Position numbers and translations under genes: made by a program. From Agriotes lineatus (taxonomy: Eukaryota; Arthropoda; Insecta; Coleoptera; Elateridae), in NCBI GenBank assembly GCA_940337035.1, contig CALNHX010003587.1:1-64000 (forward strand): a DNA stretch of 64,000 nucleotides, written 5' to 3'. Positions 35,041 through 46,630 of the stretch are shown here, one piece after another. Under the pieces are notes generated by a model. That model made no database searches. It saw only the letters and a list, made by a program, of their open reading frames with translations, and had not been told where the DNA came from. Every line of letters starts with the position of its first letter. Positions within the stretch are counted from its first letter, which is position 1.

Positions 35041-35656
35041 GTGTTTTTAAAATTTTTAAAACAATTTAAAATATGACGATTACTGATTAATCAATAGTCG
35101 AAATGTGATCTAATAACAATCAGTATTTGCAAATTACACATTTTTTTCAATCAAAAAGTTTTAATTAAACCTAAATTGAATGTACTATAGAAATAGATAT
35201 TATAGTAGTTTGTCACACTCTGATAAGAACCCTGAAGTACATCTTCCATACAAAATTGTAAACTTTTTCTTTACTACTTTTATTTTTCTTATATTATCTA
35301 CCTTTACTCCCATTGTTGTTAACCCATTGATATATAGCAGCACTGTTGCCAGAAATCTAAGTGCTGTTCAGAAAAACTAAATTTTTCTTATAATTTAAAT
35401 TTAGGTGTTTACATAGTAATATTTGAAATAGTTGTCCTTGGAGTGACAGTAATAGGTGAAGAGTGAACCAAGTTTACGCACAGTTACTTCTCAAAGTGGG
35501 CTCATTGTGCTAGCTTCTAGTCATTCATGGGTAGTCTTGTTGCTTGGCCCCACAGACCAGTCTTCTCAGACTCAGAGAGTCACGTTAATTGTATTCAAAC
35601 ATTCAACGATAACCAAACTCAGTACCAATTTGGTGTACCATGGAAAATGTTTCACC

Positions 35657-37120
35657 GGGTGTTGACCATCAGCGCGCCGCGGTCAAAACAACCCCCGCAG
35701 AGAACCTTTATGGCCCAAACTTTCTATACCATTTGCGCGCAAGTAAGGGATTATGCTAATGAGCTGATTTCTGGGTTGTGCGGGTTAGGCCAAACTGAAA
35801 TCTTAATTCTTAGAATCACCCTACCTCATTTCCAGGTGTACACCAAACGTAAGTAATTATTTGGTGTCATTAGAAGCTATAAATGCGGAAACTAATATGA
35901 GACAACAATTTCTTGTATTAAATAACCGTGAACTTAATGTTGTTATATTTTCTTGTGGTCGAAATTTAGAAATTTTGAGTAAACATAAAAAAATATATGT
36001 AGATGGCACTTTTAATTACAGTCCAAAATATTTTGTACAAATGTTTACATTACATATTGTACAAAATGGTCATTACATACCATTAGTATTTGCATTACTA
36101 CCAAATAAAAGGGTTGATACTTATTTTTATGTATTTAAATTGATCAGTGATTTTTTAAAGAACAAACATTTACAATTTTTCCCTAATGAAATTGTGTTTA
36201 ATTTTGAAGAAGCAATCCGTAGCGGAGCGAAATTAACTTGGTCAGATATTAATGTGACACCATACACAAGCGTGGTTTCGAAAAATTCAAAATCTAGGAC
36301 TTGATCAGTACAAGGACAAAAATTCAGAAATAGGAAATTGGTTGCATTGGACTTTTGGTTTACTGTTTTTAAATCCAGAGGAAGTTGCAGACTGTTTTAT
36401 TGAAGAATGTATATCTTGTGCGCCTACTGATCCTCCAGTTACTCAATACTGTGATTATTTAGTAGATTATTATTATATCGCAGAAAACTCAAGATTTTTA
36501 TGGGCAGCTTGTTCTGTAAGTAGAGAAAGAAGCACGAATGCTTGCGAATCTTCCCATAGTGTCTTTAATAGTAATTTTAATACCACAAAACTAAAAATAT
36601 CTTTGTATTTTTGGACGTATTAAAGAATATGCAAATAGTTGTTACATGAAAATTAATAGTGTGCATTTAGAATGTAAAGTAAGAAATGCTGCTTACAAAA
36701 ACGCATTATGTATATAACAAATTTAGTTAGGTTATATCAGACTAATCAAATTGACCGCATTAATTTTGTAAAAGCGGTGTCTTAAATTTAGCAAATCGAG
36801 TCTAATAGTAATTTTGTAAATACATAAGTCAGTATATCTACTAAGTTACAGAACCATCTCTTTTGTTTTTTCTTCCGCAATAAATCAAGTAGATATTCAC
36901 CCTAGCTATACCTATTAGAAGTAGGTCGTAAAATAATGTGCCTTCAAGAGATGTAAGTATAGGTACCTACACCCTTTTTATTGCTTAAAATGATTCAGTT
37001 CTGGGAAAGGTTAAATTTGACCACAGCGCGCAAATGGTATTCAATTTTTCGTATTGGGGATTATAGAATTGTGATGCCCCTCTGGGTTTTGTGACCGCCG
37101 CGCGCTAATGGTATATGCCC
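35657..37120 (+). mobile_element. MULE (Mutator-like) DNA transposon, 1.46 kb
   Basis: Terminal inverted repeats of about 85-95 bp: GGGTGTTGACCATCAGCGCG on the left against cgcgctaatggtatatgccc on the right, pairing inward as far as ataccatttgcgcgc/gcgcgcaaatggtat. A perfect 8-bp duplication, GTTTCACC, flanks it (35649-35656, 37121-37128). It carries the MULE transposase remnant below. Size is well under that of autonomous MULEs, so it is a deletion derivative. Confidence 0.9.
35861..36640 (+). pseudogene. MULE transposase domain, frameshifted and truncated
   Basis: The first frame (to about 36290) reads KIYVDGTFNYSPKYFVQMFT, then NGHYIPLVFALLPNKRVDTY. This is the MULE transposase core, with the first catalytic Asp in YVDGTF. 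At about 36280 the frame shifts, and NWLHWTFGLLFLNPEEVADC continues the C-terminal part, with ERSTNACESSHSVFN. The end breaks up after 36620. The histidine-rich part around the second Asp (usually '.D.E.A...A' to 'CRFHL') is partly deleted: FNFEEAIRSGAK is followed directly by the basic C-terminal text. Confidence 0.8.
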
Positions 37121-37644
37121 GTTTCACCTATCGATGCAATTACACTAAGCTCAACACTTATACCTACTGTGCCAGCAAGATGGTTCACATGAAAATGGAA
37201 GGGAGTACTGTATACTGTAGTTTTTTTAATTACTTATTGCCATTTCATCTGCAATGCAAGTTAGTGGAATTTTGATAAGTTTACTGAAGATGAGAACAAT
37301 TTACTGCAATACTATCAGCACTTGTATTAAAACACTGATTATTACAAGAAGTACCAACTTTAAAAACGGTTTGCTTAACAATACCACGTTTTGCGTTTGG
37401 AGCGCCTTATTCAAAACTATGCAAGTGGCAACTGCTACATGTTCAGGTCTAAAGGAGTGTTACTAGAAACAAATAATAAACTATAAGCATTTATACATAT
37501 TTTTGAATAATATATATTGTGCCAACTACACATTACAAAGCTAAAATTTAATACTATTCCCATGATAAATATAAAAATTGGTAAAAAGAAACATGCAAAC
37601 ATAACCCCAATCTCTCGAGTTTGTGTCAGTGGAATCCTTCAGTT
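37121..37644. other. Intergenic stretch downstream of the SIAH-like gene
   Basis: AT-rich; holds the MULE target duplication and probably the 3' UTR of the minus-strand gene (AT-rich run near 37500-37600). No other feature recognised. Confidence 0.4.
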
Positions 37645-39371
37645 CTAGTTATTTACCTTGCTAATCTTACAGTAGTATGTGATCATCCCATTACAGGAAA
37701 ACCACGAGACAATATTGGAAGGCAGCATGATGCACTGATTAAACATATTGTCGTGGTTGGTCAAATCCTGGCACATGTCGATCCGTATAATCTTCCGGTT
37801 CTCATTCCTGCTGTCAACCAGCCCCACCTCGCATTTATAATTCCTGCCCTCCCCGCGGGGTCCAACGAGCTGCACTGCCCAGTAAGTGTTCTGGTTGCCC
37901 ATGTCCCGCTTGTGGCAGACACGAAAGATCTGCCCATGTGCCACCATGCAGTACAAGTCAGAGAAGTTTGTGTCGAAGGAGAACCCCACACACATCTTGT
38001 TGTAGTTACTGAACTTCGCCTTGTCGGCGTGCTGGGCCCGCAGATGAGTTGTGATGGTCGAGTGGGTGCCCTCCCAGGTGCACCTGTAATAATCGTTTTA
38101 ATTTACTCGAATGTTTGTAAATAAGAAATCTGCAACTGAGTTATTATAAATTGTAAACCGACACAGCACCTGTTAACCTCCAAGAAGGGGCAGCTGTAGG
38201 GCCTCAGCGCACACTCGGCCTCGTGCTTGCTAATCTCGTTCACAGGGAGGATAATGTGGCAGCCGAGGTCTCGGTAAATGCATGGGAAGCGCACTCCATT
38301 GCTGAGCGACTCCAAGGCGTAGTTGCGGGTGTTGCCAAAGCCAGCCCGGCAGGTCGGGCACTGCCCCAGCTTGGGTCTGCAGCGGTTGCACAGGCTGTGG
38401 CCCGCCAAGCACTGGAATATCGGAGGCTTCATAAAGTTGTTGCAAACAGGGCACTCAAAGAAATTCAGCAGCTTTTCATCCAGCTCCTCCTGCTGGATGT
38501 TTTTGGACAGGATTTTTATTAAAGTCGGAACGACCGGCTCGCTCACCAGCTGCTTTACAAGCGTTAAATCGATATTAAGGGCCCGTACCGGGTCGATATT
38601 TCTCGTAAATTCTACATCGTGCAAGATGATATTGTTAGAGCCATGGTGTAGTGAGCAGCTGTTAATGCCCACACAGCCCGTCTGCTCAACTGTATATGAA
38701 AAGTCACGTGTTTTATCCATACTTCCGACATAGTACATCACATATTGTAGCTTTAGCTCATCAATATCACACTTAACATGCAAAATGAATTTCTCATTAT
38801 CCGTATAGAGCATTTTGATTACATCATTCGTACTGGATATATCAATGTCTAGCCTAAAACAGTTGCCGTTTCCTCCTATGGCAAAACCAGGGTGCTTTCC
38901 TAGACTGTGGTCTAACAAAGCAGACGAGCTGCCCTCCCATGAGCAGCCCTCAAAGAGCTTCATGGGGCAGCAGTAATTGCGATTTGTGCAAATGGAGTCG
39001 TGCATGCTCGCACTGAAATAATCCAGCTTTTCCTTACAGCCTCTCGCATAGTTTCGGCATGGTATTGCCAAGTTCTGTAAAATTATCTCCAATGCAGAGT
39101 TGTGTATTGCCAAATTGGAATCGTCCATCAAGTTGCAAGTCCCACACACGTTTCCAATACCCGACACCAACATGATGGGTGGATTCAGGAAGTTTCCACA
39201 CTTTCTACAGGCGAATATTGGAAGTGACACAATTCTGTCGTTTAATTCCGGAGCTGACAGCTCTTCTAACGCCTCGTTTGTGAGGGGGGCTTTTTCTAAA
39301 ACGTATTTCGGGCTACTGCATACATTCATAGAGATTGAAAATGGGCACCTACCTGCATTCTCGCTGTCCAT
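37645..39371 (-). CDS. Double-SIAH (Sina-type) E3 ubiquitin ligase, two fused modules
   Basis: Exon 1 is 38170-39371 and exon 2 is 37645-38083. The 86-bp intron starts GTGCTG and ends ACAG, giving 546 residues; SIAH proteins usually have about 280. The chosen start is MDSENAG at 39371; an upstream continuation of the frame has no ATG. Module 1: a RING-like FACRKC...NVCGTC (residues 53-79) that lacks the His and the final CPxC pair. It then has a SIAH zinc finger (CRNYARGCKEKL...H...C, 105-142) and a substrate-binding-like region. Module 2: intact RING FECPVC...CLAGHSLCNRC...CPTC (306-341), SIAH finger (CIYRDLGC...HEAEC...CPF, 364-396; then CTWEGT...H...H) and TRAF-like C-terminal domain. Known SIAH proteins pass ubiquitin to targets and dimerise by that domain. 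Module 2 and exon 2 are visibly GC-richer than module 1. Confidence 0.9.
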
Positions 39372-40645
39372 TGTTTTGAAAGGATTTAATACTGTTGCCA
39401 GTGTTTTCTTCAAAGCTTGTCTGTAAACAAAACGTTAATCGCAAGTTAGCAACATGCAAATTTGCTCAAGGGGTTGCGTTTAATACTGCACGAGGTTGCC
39501 CGTACTAAAATTATGGAAATTGCAAACAACTCAAGTAACTATGCGACAACGATAAAACAATTGGCGATCACATGGTTATTCTAATTCTGATTATTATTTT
39601 GATAACGGTTTATCACCAATACGTTTGACATGAGGGTAACCTCAAATGTTTATTGACTGCAAAGTGGCGCCATCTGTTGTTGCGAATATCGATTAATGGC
39701 ACACTTTTAAACGTTGCTACTTGGTTCAAATTTCAAAATTTCCATATAAGCATTGATTTTAACCACAACCTGCTGAATTGTTTGACAAATGTCACTGTAT
39801 ACGGCCTGGGCACAATAAACTGTATACTAACGTAACTGGAACGGCCCCGTAAATCGACAAAAGTGAGACAAATCGAAAATGTAGGCAACCCGTCGTTGTG
39901 ATGGGTATCTATCTCTTTCTATCTTATTGAGTTAAATAGCGTATTACCGAGATTCTGCGATTTTTATAATTGTTTTTGGTTTTATTTTGATTATTCAAGT
40001 AAAGTACCCCTTTTATTGATTAAAATATTGAATGATAACAATAATTTTAGCAATAGAAGTCCCTAAAAAGCATTAACTATAAACATTAATAACATGATAT
40101 TAGAAATGTCACGACAGGCATTACGGGCCCATTGGTTTTTCTGCATAATCATTAAAAATTAAGAAAGAATATTAGGTAACATAACGTTTTTAACGTTCCA
40201 GACTGTATACAGGGTGTTTCCTAATTGCGTACATTAAAGTTAAGGGCGTATTTTTGAGCTAATTTCATGAAAAAAAGTCCGGCGATGCAAGTTACATTTT
40301 TTGTGATACCGGGAAGCTTTTTATGTGGTTAATTAGATTAAATAAATAATTATTGTTGTTAAGTTTTTACCCCAAAGGGTTAAAAATAAAAGAAAACTGA
40401 TTTAAAAAAAAACAACCTATACTTTGGTATGCCAAAGAAAGAGAATATTATATTAATAAAAATAAAAGTTACAAAGAAGAAAAATATTAATCCTAATAAT
40501 AAAGTGAACATATACTAACACTAATAATTTCTAAACAATATAAGTTTAGACATTTTTTGTCGAACTATAGCAGCACCTCCATGTAACTTTAAATTCATGA
40601 GTGAAGAATGATCGTGGAAACGACATTTTATAAAAATATCTAAAA
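39372..40645. other. Upstream region of the SIAH-like gene
   Basis: A possible 3' splice site (tttgtttacag on the minus strand, 39421-39431) just before the SIAH frame suggests a 5' untranslated exon further up. A 59-bp segment at 39754-39812 (gattttaacc...tcactgtatacggcctgggca) is repeated in reverse at 44259-44315. Otherwise nothing recognised. Confidence 0.4.
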
Positions 40646-40918
40646 TCTATATATATATATATATATATATAATAGACTTGTCTGTCCGTCCGTCCGTCCG
40701 GGACGCTGTTTCAGCAGCCAAACCGTAAGAGATAGAGAAAAAAGTTTTTAAAGTTATATGTTTGGAATGGTCATGTCAGGTCAGGAACCGAATTTCAGTC
40801 ACGTGACACTTCCGGTTTTCGAGAAATCACGTGATTTCCGTCCGTGCGGGACGCTGGTCCGTCCGGGACGGTCTTTTTTGTTTTATTAAATGAGACATTT
40901 GTCTCACTGGACTGCTAG
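40646..40918 (+). mobile_element. Non-autonomous Helitron, copy B
   Basis: Starts TC(TA)nATAGACTTGTCTGTCC: a TA microsatellite has grown inside the first ten bases. It ends GAGACATTTGTCTC-actggactg-CTAG before TT. The body matches copies A and C (cagcagccaaaccgtaagagatagag, ggaatggtcatgtcaggtcaggaacc, cacgtgac.cttccggtttt). Inserted next to the P-like relic. Confidence 0.85.
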
Positions 40919-40929
40919 TTTTTCTAATA

Positions 40930-41567
40930 ATTTGAAACTCATGATTCTCTTCACTCATGAATTCTTGGGTAACAGGGTGCTTGGGTTGAAATATATCAAT
41001 ATTTTCACCAAAATAATTAATAGCTGTATTAATAATTCCCCTTTTAACATTTAATGAACTTTTTAAAATTTCATTTTTTTCCACCATTAGATGAAATTGC
41101 CTTTCTGCAAAATGCAACCACGAGATATAAAACTTGTAAATTTCTTGAATGTTTCGGGAAGCGCACTGTACATGTGATCATTGTTTCTATCACTATCTCT
41201 TTTTAATAGAATTTCTATACAATGATGGCAAGTGGTTTCATTAACAAGACGACGAACTATGTATCCAGATATATAATACAAAATATTTTCCTGAAAATCG
41301 CTTAGTTTAGTTTTTTCTAAATACTCAACAAACATGGAAATTTCGTCATCTGTTTGTTGTGAAAGAATGGAAAACTGAAAAAAAAACAATACTAAAATTA
41401 AGAATTTAGGATTTGGGTAATTTTCGCCATAAGTAATAATATGCAATATTTTCATTATACATAGCTTCATGGCTATAATATCTCTATTTTCAACTTACGT
41501 ATGAAATGGAATTTTCCGTCCATCCTGCTGATTATTACAACCATACTCGACACACGAAATCACCATG
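40930..41567 (-). pseudogene. P-element/THAP9-like transposase, internal deletion
   Basis: ATG at 41567 begins a THAP zinc finger: CVEYGCNNQ...IPFHT (C..C then FH), followed at once by a good donor (GTAAGT). A matching acceptor (tttttttttcag, about 41380) resumes with FPF, as THAP domains do (FHTFP). Then the frame breaks and the C-terminal P/THAP9 segment follows: ENILYYISGYIVRRL, TTCHHCIEIL. It ends with LNVKRGIINTAINYFGENID. The catalytic middle is missing. It could instead be a decayed domesticated THAP gene, but the join of first and last parts fits an internally deleted transposon. Confidence 0.7.
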
Positions 41568-41928
41568 TCTTTAAACTAGAAGTATTTGTCTTTGTATAAC
41601 ACGAAAACTCCTTTAAAAGAACAAAATACAATTTTCACACCGGCTTTTAAAATGTCACACGAGACTAAACGCTTTCAAAACCGCACTACTAAACACTTTC
41701 TAGATTCTATTTCAACCCAGAATTAAATAAAAAGCCGGTTTAGTCTGTTTAGATCTAAAAAAGGTAAATAATTATCTCAGGTACGATTTAGCAAAATATA
41801 ACGCAATGGGTAGGAGAGAGAAAGGTTACCGTCACAATGAGTCTATCTTTGTCGTTGCCCCTGACACAAAAATGCTTACATTCGACAACGGTCGGTTCCT
41901 TTCCAGGTACGTAAGTATAGAGTTCATT

Positions 41929-42236
41929 GCCTGGGCACATATATCTAATACTTACTATATTGCTAGCGGCTATGAGTGGGAAACTCACCAAGGAAGTGAG
42001 ACAGACAACCAACTCTTCAATGTATAATGGTGAGCTGTGTGCAAGCGCGGCGGCGTCGTCCGCCCATGGGAAAGTGGTCAACTTTAAAATTCGCTTCTAA
42101 AGGCGGGGTTCGAATTCTCACGCATGCGCACGAGACGCGTTATACTCTAAGTGAGACTATGTCGGCGCCGTAATGTTTTCTGACGTTTCCACGCCGTAGT
42201 AGCAATATATGTGTATTATATATATGCCTGGGCATA
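41929..42236. repeat. Inverted-repeat element around CCTGGGCA
   Basis: cacatatatctaatacttactatattgcta (left) pairs in part with tagcaatatatgtgtattatatatat (right), each bounded by a CCTGGGCA block. About 300 bp, GC-rich centre, no gene. Confidence 0.45.
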
Positions 42237-42291
42237 TGTGAAGTTTCGCGATTCTCCGCAGAGCGCTGTATACCCACGAGCGCGCGAGCGG

Positions 42292-42560
42292 TAAGGTCGC
42301 TATATCAATAAGGTACCGACATCCCATTCCTCGCTTGAGAATGTGAGAAAATTGTGAGATAAGGATAACAAATACAAATTTCCCAAGTGCAATAGGGAAG
42401 ACACTAGTTTTTGGGGATTTTCGTTTTGGTGTAATGGCACTTGTAAAGTGAGGAATCTGTTAGGTTATGTGTTTTTATCCCCAGTTGGAGAAAATTGTGC
42501 GACAAGGATAGATATAAAAAAAATCACTAATGGCGGTACTTTATTGATATAGTGACCTTA
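42292..42560. mobile_element. MITE with 26-bp terminal inverted repeats
   Basis: TAAGGTCGCTATATCAATAA...ggtaccg at the left and cggtactttattgatatagtgacctta at the right. A small internal repeat (gagaaaattgtg.gataaggata / gagaaaattgtgcgacaaggata) is direct, not inverted. Confidence 0.75.
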
Positions 42561-43462
42561 ACGAGCGGGAATTTCAAATTTGCAATGTAACATTAGTTAC
42601 TACGTAGACTACAATGCAAATATTTGATACGTTTCTTAAAATTTTACAAACAATAATATAACCCTCCCGTGTATGTTTTACTTTGATTTTCTATTGTGTT
42701 TTTTTATCAGTTTCCGGCTAGTTTTTTCGTGTATTTTCTCATTTACATTATTTATGTTCACAGTATAATTTGTTGATTAATTTATTCGTTATTATCGCAT
42801 ATGATAACGTTTGGTATTTTTAAAATAGAAAGCGGTTCTACAACGTGCAAATATACCAATTGGGGAAGATCTTATCATGAATTTACCTCCAACTATGTTT
42901 TACGAAGGAAATGGTCTGAAAGCTAAATTTAAATTATGGTACTGGTGCTTCAAACAACGTACCTACCCTTTTAGCAATTTCTATTTTTTATTTTTATTTA
43001 AATAGGTATTCATAACAAACGGGAAAGAATAAATTGTTAGTTGTAGCTTTCAAGAAAGGTGTTTCCGAGTAACTTCTTCTGGGCGAAAACTATAAAATCA
43101 CATTGCACTTCCTTTAGTACATTTTTAATTACTACATTTACAGATAGATATCTAATAAAACAAATAACTTTTAAATGTTTAATTTTAAATGTTTTACAAT
43201 AAATTACACATATGCTTACAACCTTTCAATAACACACAGAATAAAATACTTAATTGCTATTACCACCTAGAACATCTTCCAAATTTGTAAGAAATACGAT
43301 TATCTGCATATCATGTGCTATTTTAAAGCAAATGTGTGAGCTATCCAAAAAATACCTGCCTGAAAATATGAATCCGTCTTCAACTACGAATTCTTGAAGT
43401 TCCACACTCTCTCAAGAAAAATATTAAAACTATAGATCTCTAAGGAACTTACACGACACTAA
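42561..43462. other. Unannotated AT-rich stretch
   Basis: Nothing recognised. Confidence 0.35.
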
Positions 43463-43650
43463 CTGCCGGTCTTGTAAAAACCACTAATCTGACGTTAACT
43501 TTAATTCCCTGTTAAACTAAACAAAAGCGCATAAAAACGTCAGTGCTTATGACATTTTATTCATTAGTAAACACATTTTGAGGCGCTTTTGTTTATTTTA
43601 ACAGGGAATTAAAGTTAACGTCAGATTAGTGGCCTTTATAAGACCGGCTG
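43463..43650. mobile_element. Palindromic MITE, family 'GCCGGTC', copy 2
   Basis: gccggtcttgtaaa..ccactaatctgacgttaactttaattccctgttaaa against its reverse complement ending accggc. Central unpaired text atgacattttattcattagtaaacaca is shared with copies 1 and 3. Confidence 0.85.
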
Positions 43651-44014
43651 TAAATACATTACACCATTCATATTTATATTACATTCAAAACAATAGGTCC
43701 TTATCCTACTGATACTATACTGCATTTAAAAAATCATTTTTTCTACAACTGACACATAAAAGTGACATTAACGTTTCAATAAGTGTGACGGAATTTGCGT
43801 TTCACACACTAGATCGTAAATAAAAATATTTAAGCACTAGATTTTAAATTACGGTTTTGGAACACCATTTCCTTAGTTACAACACATATAAAACGTTACG
43901 TACATAATAATATTACTCTACTTATTTGCTACATACGTATGATTTTGTTGCAGAGAATCTTTTATTCTTTTTTTGACGGCTGTAGAAAAAACGTTGTTTG
44001 TATTTCGTGGCAAA

Positions 44015-44113
44015 ATTCGTGTTTTTATGGCGCGTTTGAATGGCTTTTCTGCCTCGACCTAACGGTCTCGGCGAAAATTGACATTCTCACGGGCCATAAA
44101 AAACACTCATTTC
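44015..44113. repeat. CTCG hairpin t
   Basis: TGTTTTTATGGC.CG pairs with CGGGCCATAAAAAACA and TTTTC with GAAAA. The core is GC-CTCG-ACC-(TAAC)-GGT-CTCG-GC (CTCG 44053-44056, 44067-44070). Confidence 0.8.
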
Positions 44114-44258
44114 GCGCACTTAATACAAAAATTACTATTAAACACGAATTAGTCTTGACAGCCGTTGTCATTTAAATGTTATCGTGGGTATGTGGCGCCA
44201 AACGGCCAAAATTGACGTTTTCTCAGAAATGAAAACAACAATGGATTTCAAAAACAAA

Positions 44259-44315
44259 TGCCCAGGCCGTATACAGTGACGTTTGTCAAACAATTCAGCA
44301 GGTCGTGATTTTAAC
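44259..44315 (-). repeat. Inverted copy of the 39754-39812 segment
   Basis: TGCCCAGGCCGTATACAGTG...gtttgtcaaacaattcagcaggt.gtgattttaa. The pair is 4.5 kb apart in opposite orientation; it could be the ends of a large element or two independent copies. Confidence 0.65.
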
Positions 44316-44938
44316 TCACCAGTGGTGACGTGCGTAATTGTAACACAAACGGTGACATCGGTATTCTAGATCGACATTGTTTCTTAGATCAAACTTCAGG
44401 ATTCAAGTTACCACCTTATTTTAGTTACAAGATCGGGTGACAGTTCAAGGTTCAAATACATACAAAAACCTAAGTTGTGCCTATAGCTTTGAAATTTTGG
44501 ATTTAATCGGTTCTCTAACTGTACTTTTAACAACAAATACGTAATTTGCTATTAAAATTTAAACAATGCTCTTTAGGTTTTTATGGGTGGCCAAAGTTTC
44601 GCAACGGGGTAGGGTCGCTTTAGTCGCTTGTACAAAAAAAATATTGGATTGAAATTAGAAGGCAGTGCAGGTGAGATTGGGCGCCATATACAGCGTGATC
44701 AGAACAATGGTTAACAAAGGGATAGCTTTTTTATTATCATGCATTAGAACATTTTGTTCTTGATGAAAGTCCCTGTATCTTCTAAACTCAAAATGCACTT
44801 GCCAAATTGTAAATATTTCTTTTCATATACAAGGGAGGTTCGAGAATATGAAAATGACGCAAGAATAAAGTACACTTATTTTTCCAAATACAGAAAAATG
44901 TTATTTGATAAAGTTGCTTATAATTGAAAGAAGGTGTA

Positions 44939-45151
44939 TAGCGCCTCGCTGCTCTTAAATCACGTATTAAACAACAAATAAAACACCACACTTACTGAAC
45001 AATCATATAATAACGGATGAATCAAAACAATATAATGAAATGCGTAAGCTTAAAATGCGTGCAAATCTGTTAACACACGGTCGCTGACTGCCCCAGATTT
45101 TAGGGGTGCGGATTTCTGCGCAGATCCGGCTTAAATGACCCCTGCGTTATA
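44939..45151 (-). repeat. 3' LTR
   Basis: Shares ctcgctgctcttaaatcacg...cagatccggcttaaatgacccctg with the right LTR; lacks a 16-bp segment that the right LTR has near 48393. Confidence 0.85.
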
Positions 45152-45199
45152 GTCCCCCCCTCTGGATCAAACAGACGTCACGGCTTTGTGTCCAGGATT

Positions 45200-45565
45200 T
45201 TATTTCTTCAGCTTCCTGGGACGACCCCTTTTCCTAAGGGGTACCACTGGTTCAGGAATGTCCTTATTTCCCAGGTGGTATGGTGTTAGATCTGATACAT
45301 GGCATATTCCTAAGGAAACATCTTGATTCGCACGATGGGCAATCTCGTAGGTGTTTGGACTGACGACTTTAATTATGACATATGGCCCATAGCGATGTGG
45401 TCCCAGTTTCGAAGTAGTTCCTTTGGCTACATTGCTGAGTAGATGCGACTTGACCAACACCAAATCTCCTGCTTTGAATGGCGGAGAATCTCTTCGTGCC
45501 TTGTCAGCTTGTCGCCTCCGTAGGTCTTGGGCATGCTTTTTAGACTCACGTGTGTCGGTATTCAT
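45200..45565 (-). pseudogene. Integrase C-terminal fragment (GPY/F-type)
   Basis: 121 residues ending at a stop: SPPFKAGDLVLVKSHLLSN then KLGPHRYGPYVIIKVVSPNT, the GPY/F-like DNA-binding tail of Gypsy integrases, followed by a basic RKRGRPRKLKK end. No zinc-binding HHCC or DDE core precedes it. It is separated from the protease part by a 12-C run (45592-45603). Confidence 0.85.
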
Positions 45566-45585
45566 GCCATGTTTTGCTAAAGGGG

Positions 45586-46180
45586 TTACCTCCCCCCCCC
45601 CCCTTGATTAAAGGTACTTTTGTACTTAAAGTGTAGTTGCTTGAGTAGAGTCCTCTCATCAGATGTCAGATTAACTTTTTCGTTTTCACGCAGTTGAAGT
45701 TCGATATTCGATTTAAGATCAACGATCACACATGCTGTTTCGGAAATACTTGAAACAGAATCGATGATCTCTTGTTTCGAGTCATCTTCTTCTAACACAA
45801 CTTGGTGCGACTTTGAACCCTCTTCCTCTAGCACAATGATGTCCTCCGCGAATTCGTACTCCCTCTTTGGATCGTCTGCAGAGCTCCAGGTGTACTGGCC
45901 GAAGTTGATAACAATTCCAGCGTTTTTCAGGAAGTCTATGCCTAGCAGGGTACGATTATTTTCCAACTTAGGCAGAATCATAAGATCTGTTGGTATAGAT
46001 CTACCTGTAACTTCCAATTGCACCTGAGCTATGCGATCGTAACTCGTGATGACGCGAAAGGATGATTAAGCCATTTTAAATAATCGTACACCCGCCTTCC
46101 TGCAATGCTGGCTTGTGCACCTGAGTCTGCATAGACGATTCCCTCTCGATCGAGCAATTTAATCGGTAGTAGAGGTTTAA
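45586..46180 (-). pseudogene. Retropepsin and linker toward the lost reverse transcriptase
   Basis: VYADSGAQASIAGRRVYDYL holds the protease active-site Asp-Ser-Gly. After a frameshift near 46025, TDLMILPKLENNRTLLGIDF (the 'LLG.DFL' flank of retropepsins) follows and continues into an acidic linker. It ends at LKQLHFKYKSTFNQ, where RT should begin. A 12-C run and the integrase tail come next. Confidence 0.8.
45592..45603. repeat. 12-C homopolymer at the pol deletion junction
   Basis: tCCCCCCCCCCCCtt lies exactly between the protease-RT linker and the integrase tail. It may be a repair scar, a reverse-transcription slip or an assembly patch. Confidence 0.7.
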
Positions 46181-46630
46181 TGTACGGATTTATAAAAACG
46201 CACTCTTCCCTAATAGTTGTGAAATTCAACATGTTAGCGGAATTGGCATTTGTTTCTCGTGGTTGCTCTGGATTGCAGTTTGGGCAATTGGCACGCACTT
46301 TACCGATGGCTCCACACCCGTAGCATTTAACTGACTGCTGCGCAGGTGGAGTTATTATCTCTTGTCGATCGTCTCTTGGATGTTTGCGTTTACGAATTTT
46401 GCAATCGTCAAACGAATGTCCGAAATTGCGACAATAATCGCATCGCGGGCGCTCTTTCCTAGGTTTTAACTCAGTTGGTTGTGGAAACCGCGGAAATTCA
46501 CTTTGCTGAACTTCCTGTAAGGAGGGTTCAGCTTCGCGCGCAAGTTTGAGCAGGTCCTCGTAAGTATTAACGTTTGTTCGCAAAATCCGCTTCCGAATTC
46601 GGCGATTCAACAGGCCAAATAATATGTCAA

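Noticed and set aside
37621..38124. 167-residue plus-strand frame, and other frames to 38733 over the SIAH gene
   Set aside because: Antisense shadows of the GC-rich second SIAH module; the minus strand has the RING motifs and splice sites.
41806..42027. 73-residue plus-strand frame (MGRREKGYRHNESIF...)
   Set aside because: Overlaps an inverted-repeat element and has no recognisable domain.
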